NCBI RefSeq assembly: GCF_001183865.1
Contig: NZ_CP012020.1
Coordinates: 2,351,839-2,415,838, forward strand
DNA length: 64,000 bases
Origin: Methylophilus sp. TWE2
GTDB taxonomy: Bacteria > Pseudomonadota > Gammaproteobacteria > Burkholderiales > Methylophilaceae
Direction: 5' to 3'
In this document: in pieces, positions 9,207 to 17,505 of the stretch
Layout of the letters: each line of letters starts with the position of its first letter
Numbering within the stretch: the stretch's first letter is position 1
Notes under the pieces: model-generated
What the model was told of the DNA's origin: nothing
Database searches by the model: none
What the model saw: the letters and a program-made list of their open reading frames with translations, nothing else
Program-made: the position numbers and the translations under genes

Positions 9207-9503
9207 GCTTGCTACTCCCAAATGAATCTAAAGTTCAAAATAAACGGTCTACGCAACTTTTCGCGCAGGTCAGATTGATGGATATGTTCGATTATCTAGA
9301 TTAAAAACAGGTAGAGTGCTTCAATCAGCAAAAGCAAAGATCTCTGCTGACTTATTTACATCCTTTAAATAATGCCATAAGCATCAAGAAATCAGCAAAA
9401 AATCTTTTCTTAATGTTAATAGAAATTTTTGAAAGGTGTCAGAAATGACAATGGATACCCGCTTTCGCGGTTATGACGAGCATTAGAAACTCTTTTGACA
9501 TAC
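9207..9503. other. AT-rich intergenic region upstream of the TIR gene
   Basis: About 300 bp between the TIR start and the htpG terminator. It is visibly AT-rich, has no open frame with a ribosome site, and contains the short palindromic repeat at 9444-9479. It should hold the TIR promoter. Confidence 0.5.
9444..9479. repeat. REP-like palindromic repeat
   Basis: The segment contains ATGGATACCCGCTTTCGCGG followed by TTATGACGA. It is a slightly degenerate copy of the common extragenic palindrome GGATTCCCGC-TTTCGCGGGAATGACG found in many Proteobacteria. It lies between the TIR gene and htpG. Confidence 0.6.
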
Positions 9504-9536
9504 AAAATAAAAAAGCCACCTAACTCCGGTGGCTTT
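9504..9536 (-). terminator. htpG Rho-independent terminator
   Basis: Minus strand: stem AAAGCCACC / GGTGGCTTT followed by TTTTATTTTG, 24 nt past the htpG stop. Confidence 0.85.
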
Positions 9537-9559
9537 CTCATCGCTGCTAATTAAAACAA

Positions 9560-11473
9560 TTACAGAATCAAACTATTCATTCGCTTCACAAAGCTAGCAG
9601 GGTCTTCCAACTGACCGCCTTCTGCCAACAGCGCCTGATCAAATAACACATGCGCATAATCGGCAAACTTGGCATCGTCGCTTTCCGCTTTCAGCTTTTC
9701 AACCAAACGGTGGGTCGGGTTTATCTCTAAAATCGGTTTGGTATCTGGCGCTTTCTGGCCAGCGGCTTTGAGAATACGCGCCAGGTTACCGGAGAGGTCA
9801 TGCTCGCCTGCTACCAGACAAGCGGGTGAATCGGTGAGGCGATGTGTCACTTTCACTTCTTTCACGGTCTCGCCCAGCGCTGTTTTAATGCGCTCAACCA
9901 GGTCTTTGGCTTGTTCTTCGACTTGTTTTTGGGCTTCTTTGTCAGCTTCGTCTTCCAGCTTGCCGAGGTCCAAATCACCCTTGGCGATGGATTGCAGTTT
10001 TTTGCCTTCAAACTCGGTCAGGCTGCCCAGCAACCATTCGTCTACCTTGTCGGACATCAGCAATACTTCAATGCCTTTTTTGCGGAAGATTTCGAGGTGT
10101 GGCGAATTTTTCGCCGCAGCAAACGTATCGGCAGTGATGTAGTAAATCGCTTCTTGCTCGGGTTTCATGCGCTCGATGTAGGCTTTGAGCGAAACGTTTT
10201 GCTCTTCAGTATCCGCATGGGTAGAGGCAAAGCGCAGCAATCCGGCAATCTTGTCCTTGTTGGCAAAGTCTTCGCCCGGACCCTCTTTCAGCACGCGGCC
10301 AAACTCGTTCCAGAACTTGGCGTAGTCTTCTGGTTTGTTTTCTGCGACGTCTTCCAGCAGGCTCAATACTTTTTTCACTGAGCCGTTTTTAATCGCTTCA
10401 ACATCGCGGCTATCTTGCAGAATCTCACGGGAGACGTTTAATGGCAAATCGGCAGAGTCAATCACGCCGCGCACAAAGCGCAGGTATTGCGGCATCAGCT
10501 TTTCGGCGTCTTCCATAATGAATACGCGCTTCACATATAGCTTGATGCCCTGACGGCGATCGCGGTCGTACAGGTCAAACGGGGCTTTGCTCGGCACGTA
10601 GAGCAATGAAATATATTCTTGTTTGCCTTCTACGCGACTGTGGGTATACGCCAGTGGATTTTCGTAATCGTGCGAAACGTGTTTGTAAAACTCGTTGTAC
10701 TCTTCTTCAGTGATATCGCTCTTGCTGCGTGCCCACAAAGCTGAAGCCTTGTTGATGGTTTCGTCTTCGTCGGTGGTGACCATCTGGCCGCCTTCACCGT
10801 TCTCGCCGTCTTTCCATTCAGACTTTTTCATGACGATAGGCAAGGTGATATGGTCAGAATACTTGCGGACGATGGTTTTCAGTTTCCAGTCATTGAGAAA
10901 CTCATCTTCACCTTCACGCAGATGCAGAATCACCTCAGTGCCGCGCCCGGCTTTTTCCGTGGCTTCGATGGTGAAATCCCCTTCGCCGCTGGACTCCCAT
11001 TTAATGGCTTCTGTTTCGCCTGCACGACGTGTAATCAACGTGACTTTGTCGGCAATGATAAAGCTGGAGTAAAAGCCCACGCCAAACTGGCCAATCAAGT
11101 TGGCGTCTTTGGCCTGGTCACCGGTCAGGTTCTGGAAAAACTCTTTGGTGCCAGACTTGGCAATAGTGCCGATGTTGTTGATGACTTCTTCGCGACGCAT
11201 ACCGATGCCATTATCAGCAATGGTCAAAGTGCGTGCGTCTTTATCAAAGGAAACTCGAATCTTCAGTTCACTGTCATTTTCATACAAACTGCCATTGGAA
11301 ATCGCCTCAAAACGTAACTTGTCTGCGGCGTCAGAAGCATTGGAGATCAATTCACGCAATACAATTTCTTTATTGCTATACAGTGAATGAATCATCAATT
11401 GCAATAATTGTTTGACCTCAGCCTGAAAGCCCAAGGTTTGTTTAGATTGCGATTCTGCGGTCGCTGTCGTCAT
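9560..11473 (-). CDS. htpG: molecular chaperone HtpG (Hsp90)
   Basis: 637-aa bacterial Hsp90, an ATP-driven cytoplasmic dimeric chaperone; E. coli HtpG is 624 aa. Seen: the GHKL ATPase motifs [11 protein letters not shown] (about residue 45), ADNGIGM (about 86-92) and GQFGVGFYS; the middle domain with [14 protein letters not shown], which contains the catalytic-loop arginine; and the C-terminal dimerisation region. The start ATG at 11473 is supported by GGAGGAATAGTC directly upstream; an upstream in-frame start at 11503 lacks this. A consensus sigma-32 promoter lies just upstream, so the gene should be heat-induced. Confidence 0.98.
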   Translation of the reverse strand: MTTATAESQSKQTLGFQAEVKQLLQLMIHSLYSNKEIVLRELISNASDAADKLRFEAISNGSLYENDSELKIRVSFDKDARTLTIADNGIGMRREEVINNIGTIAKSGTKEFFQNLTGDQAKDANLIGQFGVGFYSSFIIADKVTLITRRAGETEAIKWESSGEGDFTIEATEKAGRGTEVILHLREGEDEFLNDWKLKTIVRKYSDHITLPIVMKKSEWKDGENGEGGQMVTTDEDETINKASALWARSKSDITEEEYNEFYKHVSHDYENPLAYTHSRVEGKQEYISLLYVPSKAPFDLYDRDRRQGIKLYVKRVFIMEDAEKLMPQYLRFVRGVIDSADLPLNVSREILQDSRDVEAIKNGSVKKVLSLLEDVAENKPEDYAKFWNEFGRVLKEGPGEDFANKDKIAGLLRFASTHADTEEQNVSLKAYIERMKPEQEAIYYITADTFAAAKNSPHLEIFRKKGIEVLLMSDKVDEWLLGSLTEFEGKKLQSIAKGDLDLGKLEDEADKEAQKQVEEQAKDLVERIKTALGETVKEVKVTHRLTDSPACLVAGEHDLSGNLARILKAAGQKAPDTKPILEINPTHRLVEKLKAESDDAKFADYAHVLFDQALLAEGGQLEDPASFVKRMNSLIL

Positions 11474-11516
11474 GACTATTCCTCCAAAAAACGGGATTAA
11501 CACAAAAATTTACGTT

Positions 11517-11546
11517 TAGATGGGGAAACAAAAACCGTTTTTCAAG
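11517..11546 (-). promoter_or_regulatory. sigma-32 (RpoH) heat-shock promoter of htpG
   Basis: Minus strand: -35 CTTGAAA (11546-11540), 14-bp spacer, -10 CCCCATCTA (11525-11517). This fits the heat-shock consensus CTTGAAA / CCCCATnT closely. The start of transcription would be about 35-40 nt before the htpG ATG. Confidence 0.85.
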
Positions 11547-11727
11547 AGGGGAGATTGTGTTTTGGGGTGGCACGGGCGGAAACTCTCATTAGAGCAGGTT
11601 GAAGCGGGAGCGCATCTGCACAGAAATAGTGTGATTGGCGCTTTGTTTCGGGCTTTAAATCACTCAGTCCAGCATGTTTTTTGCTAGTTATTTTATGACC
11701 CCGTCTGTTAAGCAATAGGAGTGAATC

Positions 11728-12360
11728 ATGAACATTTTTCACACATTGATTGAGCAAATGCAAGTCATGAAACTGCCGCTCACGGCAGTCACGCTGACTG
11801 CGGTTCCGCGGGCAGATACCCCTCTACTGCTCATGCTGCATTGGCACGGCTTCCGCAAACAGCCCACCTCCGCCTTACCCATGCTTAAACCCGTGCTACA
11901 GCCTGTGCCCGGCTCTGCACTACAGATCAACGACCGCTGGCGCCAGCCTGAAATGGTTGAAGAAGCCGTGCTGGATGCGGCATGGCAACTAGGCGCCTGG
12001 GATGTGCAACGCGAAGAACACCGCGCATGCACCTATGTGGGCGCCAGCGAGCAGGAAGCCTTGGCTTGCAAACAGGCTTTTGGTAAATACGACGAAGAAC
12101 TCGAAGATGAGCTATTAGTGAGTGAAGCGCCTGACCGTGACGAAATGTTGCACCTAGGTGCCAAGGTTGGGTATATCCGCTGGCAATTCAGGCCCGTGAA
12201 TGGCGGCGTGTGGCAATCGACAGCAGAAGATGACACTTTGCTGGAAGATGGAAGAAGGATTCCGCCGTGCCCGATTCGGCCATTGGCACTAAAAGGGGGC
12301 AAGTTGAGTAAAACGGCGTTTAGGTTGGGGCAGATTAATCGGATTATTTTGTTGAAATAA
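11728..12360 (+). CDS. hypothetical protein, 210 aa
   Basis: Predicted soluble 210-aa protein of unknown function. No family motif is recognised. The frame has a good ribosome site (TAGGAG, 7 nt before ATG) and coding-type base composition through most of its length; acidic patches (KYDEELEDELLVSEAPDRDE) and several Trp residues suggest a folded cytoplasmic domain. No signal peptide or membrane segment. It stands alone between htpG, transcribed in the opposite direction, and the inverted-arm element. Confidence 0.7.
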   Translation: MNIFHTLIEQMQVMKLPLTAVTLTAVPRADTPLLLMLHWHGFRKQPTSALPMLKPVLQPVPGSALQINDRWRQPEMVEEAVLDAAWQLGAWDVQREEHRACTYVGASEQEALACKQAFGKYDEELEDELLVSEAPDRDEMLHLGAKVGYIRWQFRPVNGGVWQSTAEDDTLLEDGRRIPPCPIRPLALKGGKLSKTAFRLGQINRIILLK

Positions 12361-12395
12361 TTTTTCGGCACCCTTAGCAACATAAAAGATATTTC

Positions 12396-13014
12396 TTTCG
12401 CCTGTAGGCGACCATTCTTTCTTATGCTTATCCATAAGAAAGAAGGCAAAGAACAAGACACCCTAGCTTCCGCTTATTTCCTGCGTTGCTCATCAAAATA
12501 AGCGCTCGCGAAACTCATCCTAGTGGCCTGCACACAACGCAGGCCACCGCGGGATTCGGACAGCCGCTCGCTTAATCTTATTTTGCCTGCGCTACTCGGC
12601 GCGGCAGATAGGGGCCCATAAAACCCCACGCGTGCCCTTTAGTGAAATTCTTTGCATTGCATCACGCTCGATCAAAGGTGTCACAAAAGAATTAACCAAA
12701 CTGTTTATTGAAGCTGAGTCATAAAGAAGTTTTCTAGCGCCCTGAATTTAACATACCCAACGAACGCTTCATCGTGATGGGTTTAAACGGGCCCCTATCT
12801 GACGCGCCAAGTAGCGCAATCAGCGTGGGAGTTTTCGGCCATTGGCTGTTCGAGTTCCGCAACAAGCCACGAAGTGTGTGGCTTGTCAGGGCGAGTTTCA
12901 ATGGACGCCCACGCTGATGAGCAACGCAGGAAACAAGCGGAAGCTAGGGTGCACTTTCTTTTGGTTACTTTATCTTTGGGCAAGCAAAGAAAAGTAACTC
13001 GCCTACAGGCGAAA
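12396..13014. repeat. non-coding element of two diverged inverted arms (~220 bp each)
   Basis: Left arm 12396-12617 and right arm 12789-13014 are inverted copies separated by ~170 bp. Colinear matches run along the whole arms: TTCGCCTGTAGGCGA at the outer ends; a 36-bp block (12460-12495 versus 12915-12950) with one mismatch; and an inner block ending in GATAGGGGCCC (29 bp, two mismatches). Each arm also holds its own hairpin at the same place (GTGGCCTGC / GCAGGCCAC on the left, ACAAGCCAC / GTGGCTTGT on the right) with different sequence but the same fold. The outer right end carries GTTACTTT...AAAGTAAC, another palindrome. No transposase is encoded. It looks like a mobile or RNA-structured intergenic element. 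Confidence 0.75.
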
Positions 13015-13283
13015 TAGAAAGGTGGATCGAGGCAGAATTAGCAAAAAGTACTTGCCGCAAGCTTTGCAGTCAGCTCTTCGATTGTTCCAAGTAGCGTATC
13101 AACCTCGCCTAGACTACCCCTTTCAGGGCGCACTGGTTTCTGCATAAGCCAGCCGTTCCGCAGGCACAGAGCATGCTCTGTGAAATCCCTGCTACACCCT
13201 CCGCCGGAATGACGACTTATGGCAGGGAGCTTACTTTTGCAAAAGCAGCTGTTAGGCATGCTCTGCTAAACCCCTGCTAATCG
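13015..13283. other. intergenic tail beyond the inverted-arm element
   Basis: About 270 bp without a supportable gene. It contains CGCCGGAATGACGAC near 13200, resembling a fragment of a dispersed palindromic repeat. The open frame at 13259-13038 has no ribosome site and a composition unlike the neighbours. Confidence 0.45.
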
Positions 13284-13970
13284 CTACGGCGTCCACCTCA
13301 CCCCAATCGACAACCATTGCGTCTGGCTACTCCCATTCACCTGCTGCCCTACCGTCCCATCAATCTGAAACACGTCCGGCACAAGTGAGTAGCGCAACCC
13401 CACTTGATAAAAAGGATTTTGCGTATCATCACCAAACACTTCGGCAACCCCTTTAAAGCGCCCCGCCAGCTTGAACTCGGAGCCTAAGCCCATATTCAAC
13501 TTGTTGCGATCTTCTTGGCGGTCACGCAGCATGCCGATGTTCACATGGACAATCACATCATCGTCTCTCATGGAGAACGACACCGGGATATATAAATAAG
13601 TATTACCGAGCTGGTTAGGCCCGGTCTGGATATCCGGATGCATGACGCGCCCAACTGCCAAGCCCACTCCCCAGCCATTGGTTTCCAGCGGTTTGAACAA
13701 GGTTTTGAATTGGGCCACCCAGTCCTCGGTACGGTAGTTGTCATCCCTGTTATGGTAGGTGCCGCCACCCAGGGTGATTTCAAAATTTTCACCCAGATTG
13801 CACGCAGGCAAGGCCCATAGCTCTTGTCCGCCCTGGTAGCTACGCATCCAGCTTTCAAGCTGGCAGCTGTGCGCATTGGTCAGGCGAGCATCATCGGTCA
13901 CCAGCGGACGGGCGGCATGGGAAATCTGGGGAATCCAGAGCAAAAAAATCAGGGAAAGTAAGCGCTGCAT
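13284..13970 (-). CDS. predicted outer-membrane beta-barrel protein
   Basis: 228-aa exported protein with a signal peptide (MQRLLSLIFLLWIPQISHAA) followed by RPLVTDDARL, a start typical of small outer-membrane barrel or 'transporter' proteins in Proteobacteria. The rest alternates hydrophobic and polar residues (FEITLGGGTYHNRD, GVGLAVGRVM, VIVHVNIGML, WLSIGVRWTP), fitting an 8- to 12-strand barrel, and ends near an aromatic beta-signal. No substrate or partner can be named. It is a single-gene unit read towards the inverted-arm element. Confidence 0.75.
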   Translation of the reverse strand: MQRLLSLIFLLWIPQISHAARPLVTDDARLTNAHSCQLESWMRSYQGGQELWALPACNLGENFEITLGGGTYHNRDDNYRTEDWVAQFKTLFKPLETNGWGVGLAVGRVMHPDIQTGPNQLGNTYLYIPVSFSMRDDDVIVHVNIGMLRDRQEDRNKLNMGLGSEFKLAGRFKGVAEVFGDDTQNPFYQVGLRYSLVPDVFQIDGTVGQQVNGSSQTQWLSIGVRWTP

Positions 13971-14123
13971 GTTGTTGTATCTTTGTTTTTGATGATGTTA
14001 TTTTCACCAGATGACGGTTTGATGAAATCCTGCGCAACGCGCTGCCTCAATTTCATATTAGTTTCACTGGCCTCTGCCAACATAACAATTTATACTGTTT
14101 AAAGAATGTCTGGGGAGGCAATC

Positions 14124-14396
14124 ATGGCAACTATTGAAGTGACTGAAACCAGTCCTAACTCGTTTTCTGTCACCGTGCATGGCTCGCATGTCACCACGCA
14201 CCAGGTCAGCGTCAAGCCTGATTATGCCAGTGAATTGATCGGTGCGACCCAAAATATTGCTGAACTGGTCAGCGCTTCTTTTAAGTTCCTGCTCGACCGT
14301 GAATCAAACACCAGTATCTTGAGAAGTTTTGATTTAAGCGTGATTGAACGCTATTTTCCTGAATACCCCAAGGCCATTAACCGCTATCTTAAGTAA
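14124..14396 (+). CDS. conserved hypothetical protein upstream of ppx, 90 aa
   Basis: 90-aa protein beginning MATIEVTETSPNSFSVTV; start chosen because GGGGAGG lies 5 nt upstream of ATG 14124. No domain is recognised; the N-terminal half reads as beta-strands (FSVTVHGSHVTTHQVSV), the C-terminal half as helices with LLDRE and VIERYFPEYPKAINRYL. It ends 18 nt before ppx on the same strand, so the two are likely cotranscribed. A link with polyphosphate metabolism is suggested only by that position. Confidence 0.75.
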   Translation: MATIEVTETSPNSFSVTVHGSHVTTHQVSVKPDYASELIGATQNIAELVSASFKFLLDRESNTSILRSFDLSVIERYFPEYPKAINRYLK

Positions 14397-14414
14397 CCCA
14401 TCCTGTATTATCGC

Positions 14415-15893
14415 ATGCTAAAAATTACCCAAGACACCCAACTCGCTGCTGTAGATTTGGGTTCCAATAGTTTTCGCCTTGAAATCGGGCGTGTTGTCGA
14501 TGGCCAGATCCTGCGGGTGGATTACCTCAAAGAAGCCGTCCGTCAAGGCGGCGATCTTGATGAAGACCGCAATTTGAAACCACAGGCATTTGAACGCGGC
14601 CTGAAATGCCTGGCACGTTTTGGTGAGCGCCTAAAAGGCTTTCCGGTTGAGCATGTCCGTGCGGTTGCGACGCAAACCTTGCGAGAGGCCACCAATAGCG
14701 AAGACTTTATCAAGCAAGCGCAAAAAGTCCTGGGCTACCCGATAGAGATTATTTCTGGCGTGGAAGAAGCGCGCCTGATTTACCAGGGCGTGAGCCGCAT
14801 GTTGCCGCAATCGGATGAAAAACGCTTGGTCATTGATATTGGTGGTCGCTCTACTGAGTTTATCCTTGGCCAACACTTCAAAGCGAATGTCACCGAATCC
14901 TTGCGCCTGGGCTCTGTCGGCTGGTCACAAAAATATTTTGCTGACGGCCAGTTTAGCGAGCGCAACTTCGAACGTGCAGAAATCGCTGCCGAGTCTATCA
15001 TCGACATGATTGCCAGCCGCTACGTTGGCCAGTCAGAAGTCGCCTATGGCGCATCGGGCACAGTTGGCGCTGTGGCGGATGTACTGGCGGGTGCTGGCTT
15101 TGCGCCTGACCGTATTGAGCGCGCCCAGCTGGAATGGCTGAAGCAGACGCTGATCAAAGCCAAAACACCTGACCGCCTCAATATGGAGGGCCTGAAAGAC
15201 GACAGGCGTGCTGTCATAGGTGGCGGGCTTGCCATCCTCACGGCGGTGTTCGACACCTTGCAAATTGACACATTGATGGTTGCCAACGGCGCCCTGCGCC
15301 ACGGTGTATTGTATGACATGCTCAGTAGCGACCATGCGACTGAAGATTTGCGTAACTTGTCGATTGCCAGGCTATGCAAGCAGTTTGGTGTAGAAATGGA
15401 GCATGCCAATAATGTCAGCAAGGCGGCTTTGTATTTTTATGATGCCATGCAGGCCAGTGATACACACAAACCGTTATTGCACTGGGCGGCATTGTGCCAT
15501 GAAATCGGCTGGGCCATCTCACATACCGACTGCAATAAACACGGCGCCTATATTCTGGATAACACGGAACTGATGGGGTTTGCCCAAAGTGAGCTGCATA
15601 CCATCAGCCTGCTGGTGCTCGGCCATCAGGGTAAATTGCGCAAGTTACCGGCAGACTTTGATAACCAGGACCTAGTTTGCCAATTGATGGCATTAAGGCT
15701 GGCTGTGATTTTCTGCCATTCGCGCCGGATGCCTGCGTTGAAACACTTGCAGTTAGAACGCCATAAACAGCAGTTCGTCCTGATACTCTCATCGCAATGG
15801 GCTAACCAGCATCCGCAAACACATTATCTGCTCGAAGAAGAGTGCTTGCTTTGGCAAAAACTGGGCTGGCAACTCGAGTTACAACTGACCTAA
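14415..15893 (+). CDS. ppx: exopolyphosphatase / guanosine pentaphosphate phosphatase
   Basis: 492-aa Ppx/GppA family enzyme that releases phosphate from the ends of polyphosphate (and may hydrolyse pppGpp). Seen: phosphate-binding motif AAVDLGSNSFRLEIGRV near residues 11-27, catalytic-region EEARLIYQGV, second nucleotide-fold motif LVIDIGGRSTEF near residue 140, YGASGTVGAVADV, and a C-terminal HD-like helical region (HWAALCHEIGWAIS). Length is close to E. coli Ppx (513). It faces ppk and sixA, with the ParA and ribbon-helix-helix genes between, and ends at a bidirectional terminator. Confidence 0.93.
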   Translation: MLKITQDTQLAAVDLGSNSFRLEIGRVVDGQILRVDYLKEAVRQGGDLDEDRNLKPQAFERGLKCLARFGERLKGFPVEHVRAVATQTLREATNSEDFIKQAQKVLGYPIEIISGVEEARLIYQGVSRMLPQSDEKRLVIDIGGRSTEFILGQHFKANVTESLRLGSVGWSQKYFADGQFSERNFERAEIAAESIIDMIASRYVGQSEVAYGASGTVGAVADVLAGAGFAPDRIERAQLEWLKQTLIKAKTPDRLNMEGLKDDRRAVIGGGLAILTAVFDTLQIDTLMVANGALRHGVLYDMLSSDHATEDLRNLSIARLCKQFGVEMEHANNVSKAALYFYDAMQASDTHKPLLHWAALCHEIGWAISHTDCNKHGAYILDNTELMGFAQSELHTISLLVLGHQGKLRKLPADFDNQDLVCQLMALRLAVIFCHSRRMPALKHLQLERHKQQFVLILSSQWANQHPQTHYLLEEECLLWQKLGWQLELQLT

Positions 15894-15929
15894 AAACAAA
15901 CACGGGCCGATTGGCCCGTGTTTGTTTTT
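15892..15929. terminator. bidirectional Rho-independent terminator
   Basis: Perfect 17-bp stem (AAAAACAAACACGGGCC / GGCCCGTGTTTGTTTTT) with a 4-nt loop between the convergent ppx and the 81-aa gene. U-tracts are encoded on both strands. Confidence 0.9.
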
Positions 15930-15937
15930 AACCAGCT

Positions 15938-16183
15938 TTAATCTTTTTTCTTCTTTTCGCGTTTCTCGTCCTCTTCACGCAGTTTGGCTACTTTTTCGCG
16001 CCACTCGTGCAATTGCTCGTCCTCAATTTCCAGTTGCAAGGCCAATGCCTCTTCCTGGGAGAGTTTTTCCTTAATAAAGCGCTTAGGCAGTTTTCCGCCC
16101 ATGCGGGACAAAATACGCTCAGCCTCATCAGAACTTAGTTGTTTTACTTTTTCCAGGTATTCTGGATTGACCTTGTCTTTCAT
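15938..16183 (-). CDS. small charged hypothetical protein, 81 aa
   Basis: 81-aa very charged, helix-forming protein (MKDKVNPEYLEKVKQLSSDEAERILSRM...) ending in REEDEKREKKKKD. AGGGAG lies upstream of the ATG. The segment LSSDEAERILSRMGGKLPKRF resembles short helical domains but I do not recognise the family. No signal peptide. It lies 49 bp downstream of the parA-like gene on the same strand and is probably cotranscribed with it. Confidence 0.75.
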   Translation of the reverse strand: MKDKVNPEYLEKVKQLSSDEAERILSRMGGKLPKRFIKEKLSQEEALALQLEIEDEQLHEWREKVAKLREEDEKREKKKKD

Positions 16184-16232
16184 TAGGACTCCCTTTGATT
16201 GTCTGTTGACGGCCTGTTACCACAGGCTTGAT

Positions 16233-16853
16233 TTAACTGTTTTGTAAAATCCAGTCCGTGACCGGATTCCACTGGGCAATGTCGACTTCTTTTAACGTAC
16301 TCGACAATTCAAAAATACTGAGGCCTTCCTCGGCAGCAGTCACATAAATCTGTGAGGCGCGCAGCATGGAAAGCACGGAAAAACCGGATTCATCCATAAA
16401 TGCCAGCAAGCGTTCGGCAGACCGTGTGCGGGGCATGACTCGCATGCCGACCAGGCCAACAAACGTTTTATGTTTGCGCACCGCTTTTTCTTCAGCCAGC
16501 AACTCTAAAAAGTCTTGCGTGGCACCAATATCAAACGCAGAAGGCGCCACCGGCACCAGCACCAAATCAGCCTCGGTCACGGCATCAGAGATTTTCTTGT
16601 CACGCAAGCCACCGGGTGAATCAATAATGACCCAGTCTGCTTTTTGCAACGCAGATTTACCCAGGTCTTCGGCATTGAATACGGTTGCCACATGTTGTGG
16701 GCGACGCGCCAGCCAAGCCGCAGAGGATTGCTGTCTATCAATGTCTTCCAACACTATTTTGTGACCCAGTTGCGCCAGGTAGCCAGCAAGATTTGTGGCC
16801 AGAGTGGTTTTGCCGCAGCCTCCTTTGGTATTTGCCACCAATACCCTGCGCAT
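16233..16853 (-). CDS. orphan ParA-family ATPase
   Basis: 206-aa ParA/MinD-type ATPase. Deviant Walker A KGGCGKTT at residues 10-17 carries both the signature lysine (K10) and the P-loop lysine (K15); Walker A' region DIDRQQSSAAWLARRP and Walker B-like WVIIDSPGG follow. It is shorter than plasmid ParA, lacking an N-terminal DNA-binding domain, like chromosomal cargo-positioning ParAs (ParF, McdA and PpfA types). There is no parB or origin nearby. It is divergent from the Lys/Ala/Pro-rich ribbon-helix-helix gene (about 140 bp apart, start to start) and sits between ppx and sixA-ppk. Probable role: surface-based positioning of a cargo on the nucleoid, possibly polyphosphate granules; this is inference. 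Confidence 0.88.
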   Translation of the reverse strand: MRRVLVANTKGGCGKTTLATNLAGYLAQLGHKIVLEDIDRQQSSAAWLARRPQHVATVFNAEDLGKSALQKADWVIIDSPGGLRDKKISDAVTEADLVLVPVAPSAFDIGATQDFLELLAEEKAVRKHKTFVGLVGMRVMPRTRSAERLLAFMDESGFSVLSMLRASQIYVTAAEEGLSIFELSSTLKEVDIAQWNPVTDWILQNS

Positions 16854-16994
16854 CTCATACTCCCCGATTGAAGGTGTTGAATTTTGTCATGAAAAGCAGC
16901 CTCTATAACACCATAAGAATATGAAATTTTTATGACAATTGACGTCTCAAAAAAACGGTATAAACTGTTTTCACAACATCAACAGGAGAGATTC

Positions 16995-17453
16995 ATGGCC
17001 AGCAAACCGGGAGCCAAACCTTCATCGGCAAACAAGACAACCACAACGGCAAAACCAGTGGCAGCCAAACCTGCTGCGCAAAAAACAGCTGCCGCAAAAC
17101 CGGCAGCCACAAAGCCGCCTGTCGCAAAAATAGCACCGAAAACCCCAGTGGTTGCAAAAAAAGTCTCTACCGCACCTGCGATCAAAGTAGTCAATAAATC
17201 GGCAGCGGTAACAGAAAAAGACAAGGCTAAAACCAGCAAAGTCAAAATGGAACGTGACAGTTTTACCATGCCCAAAGAAGAGTATGCACAGATTGCCACA
17301 TTGAAAAAACGCCTGGAAGGCCTGGGCAAACCAGTTAAAAAAAGCGAACTGTTAAGAGCAGGTTTGAAGCTGCTTTCCGCCATGGATGATGCCAGTTTGA
17401 AAACAACCATGGCAACGGTACCTACCATTAAAACCGGCAGACCGAAAAAGTGA
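16995..17453 (+). CDS. Lys/Ala/Pro-rich protein with C-terminal ribbon-helix-helix domain
   Basis: 152-aa protein in two parts. Residues 1-85 are a disordered histone H1-like tail of KPAA/AAKPA repeats. Residues 87-130 (RDSFTMPKEEYAQIATLKK...KKSELLRAGLKLLSAM) read as a ribbon-helix-helix DNA-binding fold: strand DSFTMP, helix A, turn, helix B. The C-terminus ends KTGRPKK. The start at 16995 follows AGGAGA. The basic tail plus ribbon-helix-helix resembles the architecture of ParG-type ParA partners, with a far longer tail, and the tail recalls AlgP-like proteins of pseudomonads. Divergent from the ParA gene. Likely the ParA partner and/or a nucleoid- or polyphosphate-binding adaptor (inference). 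Confidence 0.82.
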   Translation: MASKPGAKPSSANKTTTTAKPVAAKPAAQKTAAAKPAATKPPVAKIAPKTPVVAKKVSTAPAIKVVNKSAAVTEKDKAKTSKVKMERDSFTMPKEEYAQIATLKKRLEGLGKPVKKSELLRAGLKLLSAMDDASLKTTMATVPTIKTGRPKK

Positions 17454-17505
17454 TGAGCGATGTGCGTTATCCGCATGAAGCATGCTGATTGACGCATCAT
17501 CCCCA

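Noticed and set aside
9842..10381. 179-aa frame opposite htpG
   Set aside because: Antisense to htpG, with repetitive Phe-rich sequence and no start signal.
12033..12461. 142-aa minus-strand frame overlapping the 210-aa gene
   Set aside because: The plus-strand gene has a ribosome site and better coding character; the minus frame runs into non-coding DNA.
12795..13259. Short minus-strand frames (62 and 73 aa) in and beyond the inverted-arm element
   Set aside because: They lie in palindromic, non-coding sequence with no ribosome site; such frames are often wrongly annotated in repeat elements.
16233..17453. Plasmid partition locus remnant
   Set aside because: No replication gene, parB, iteron or integrase is nearby, and base composition matches the flanks; a chromosomal role is more likely, though not proven.
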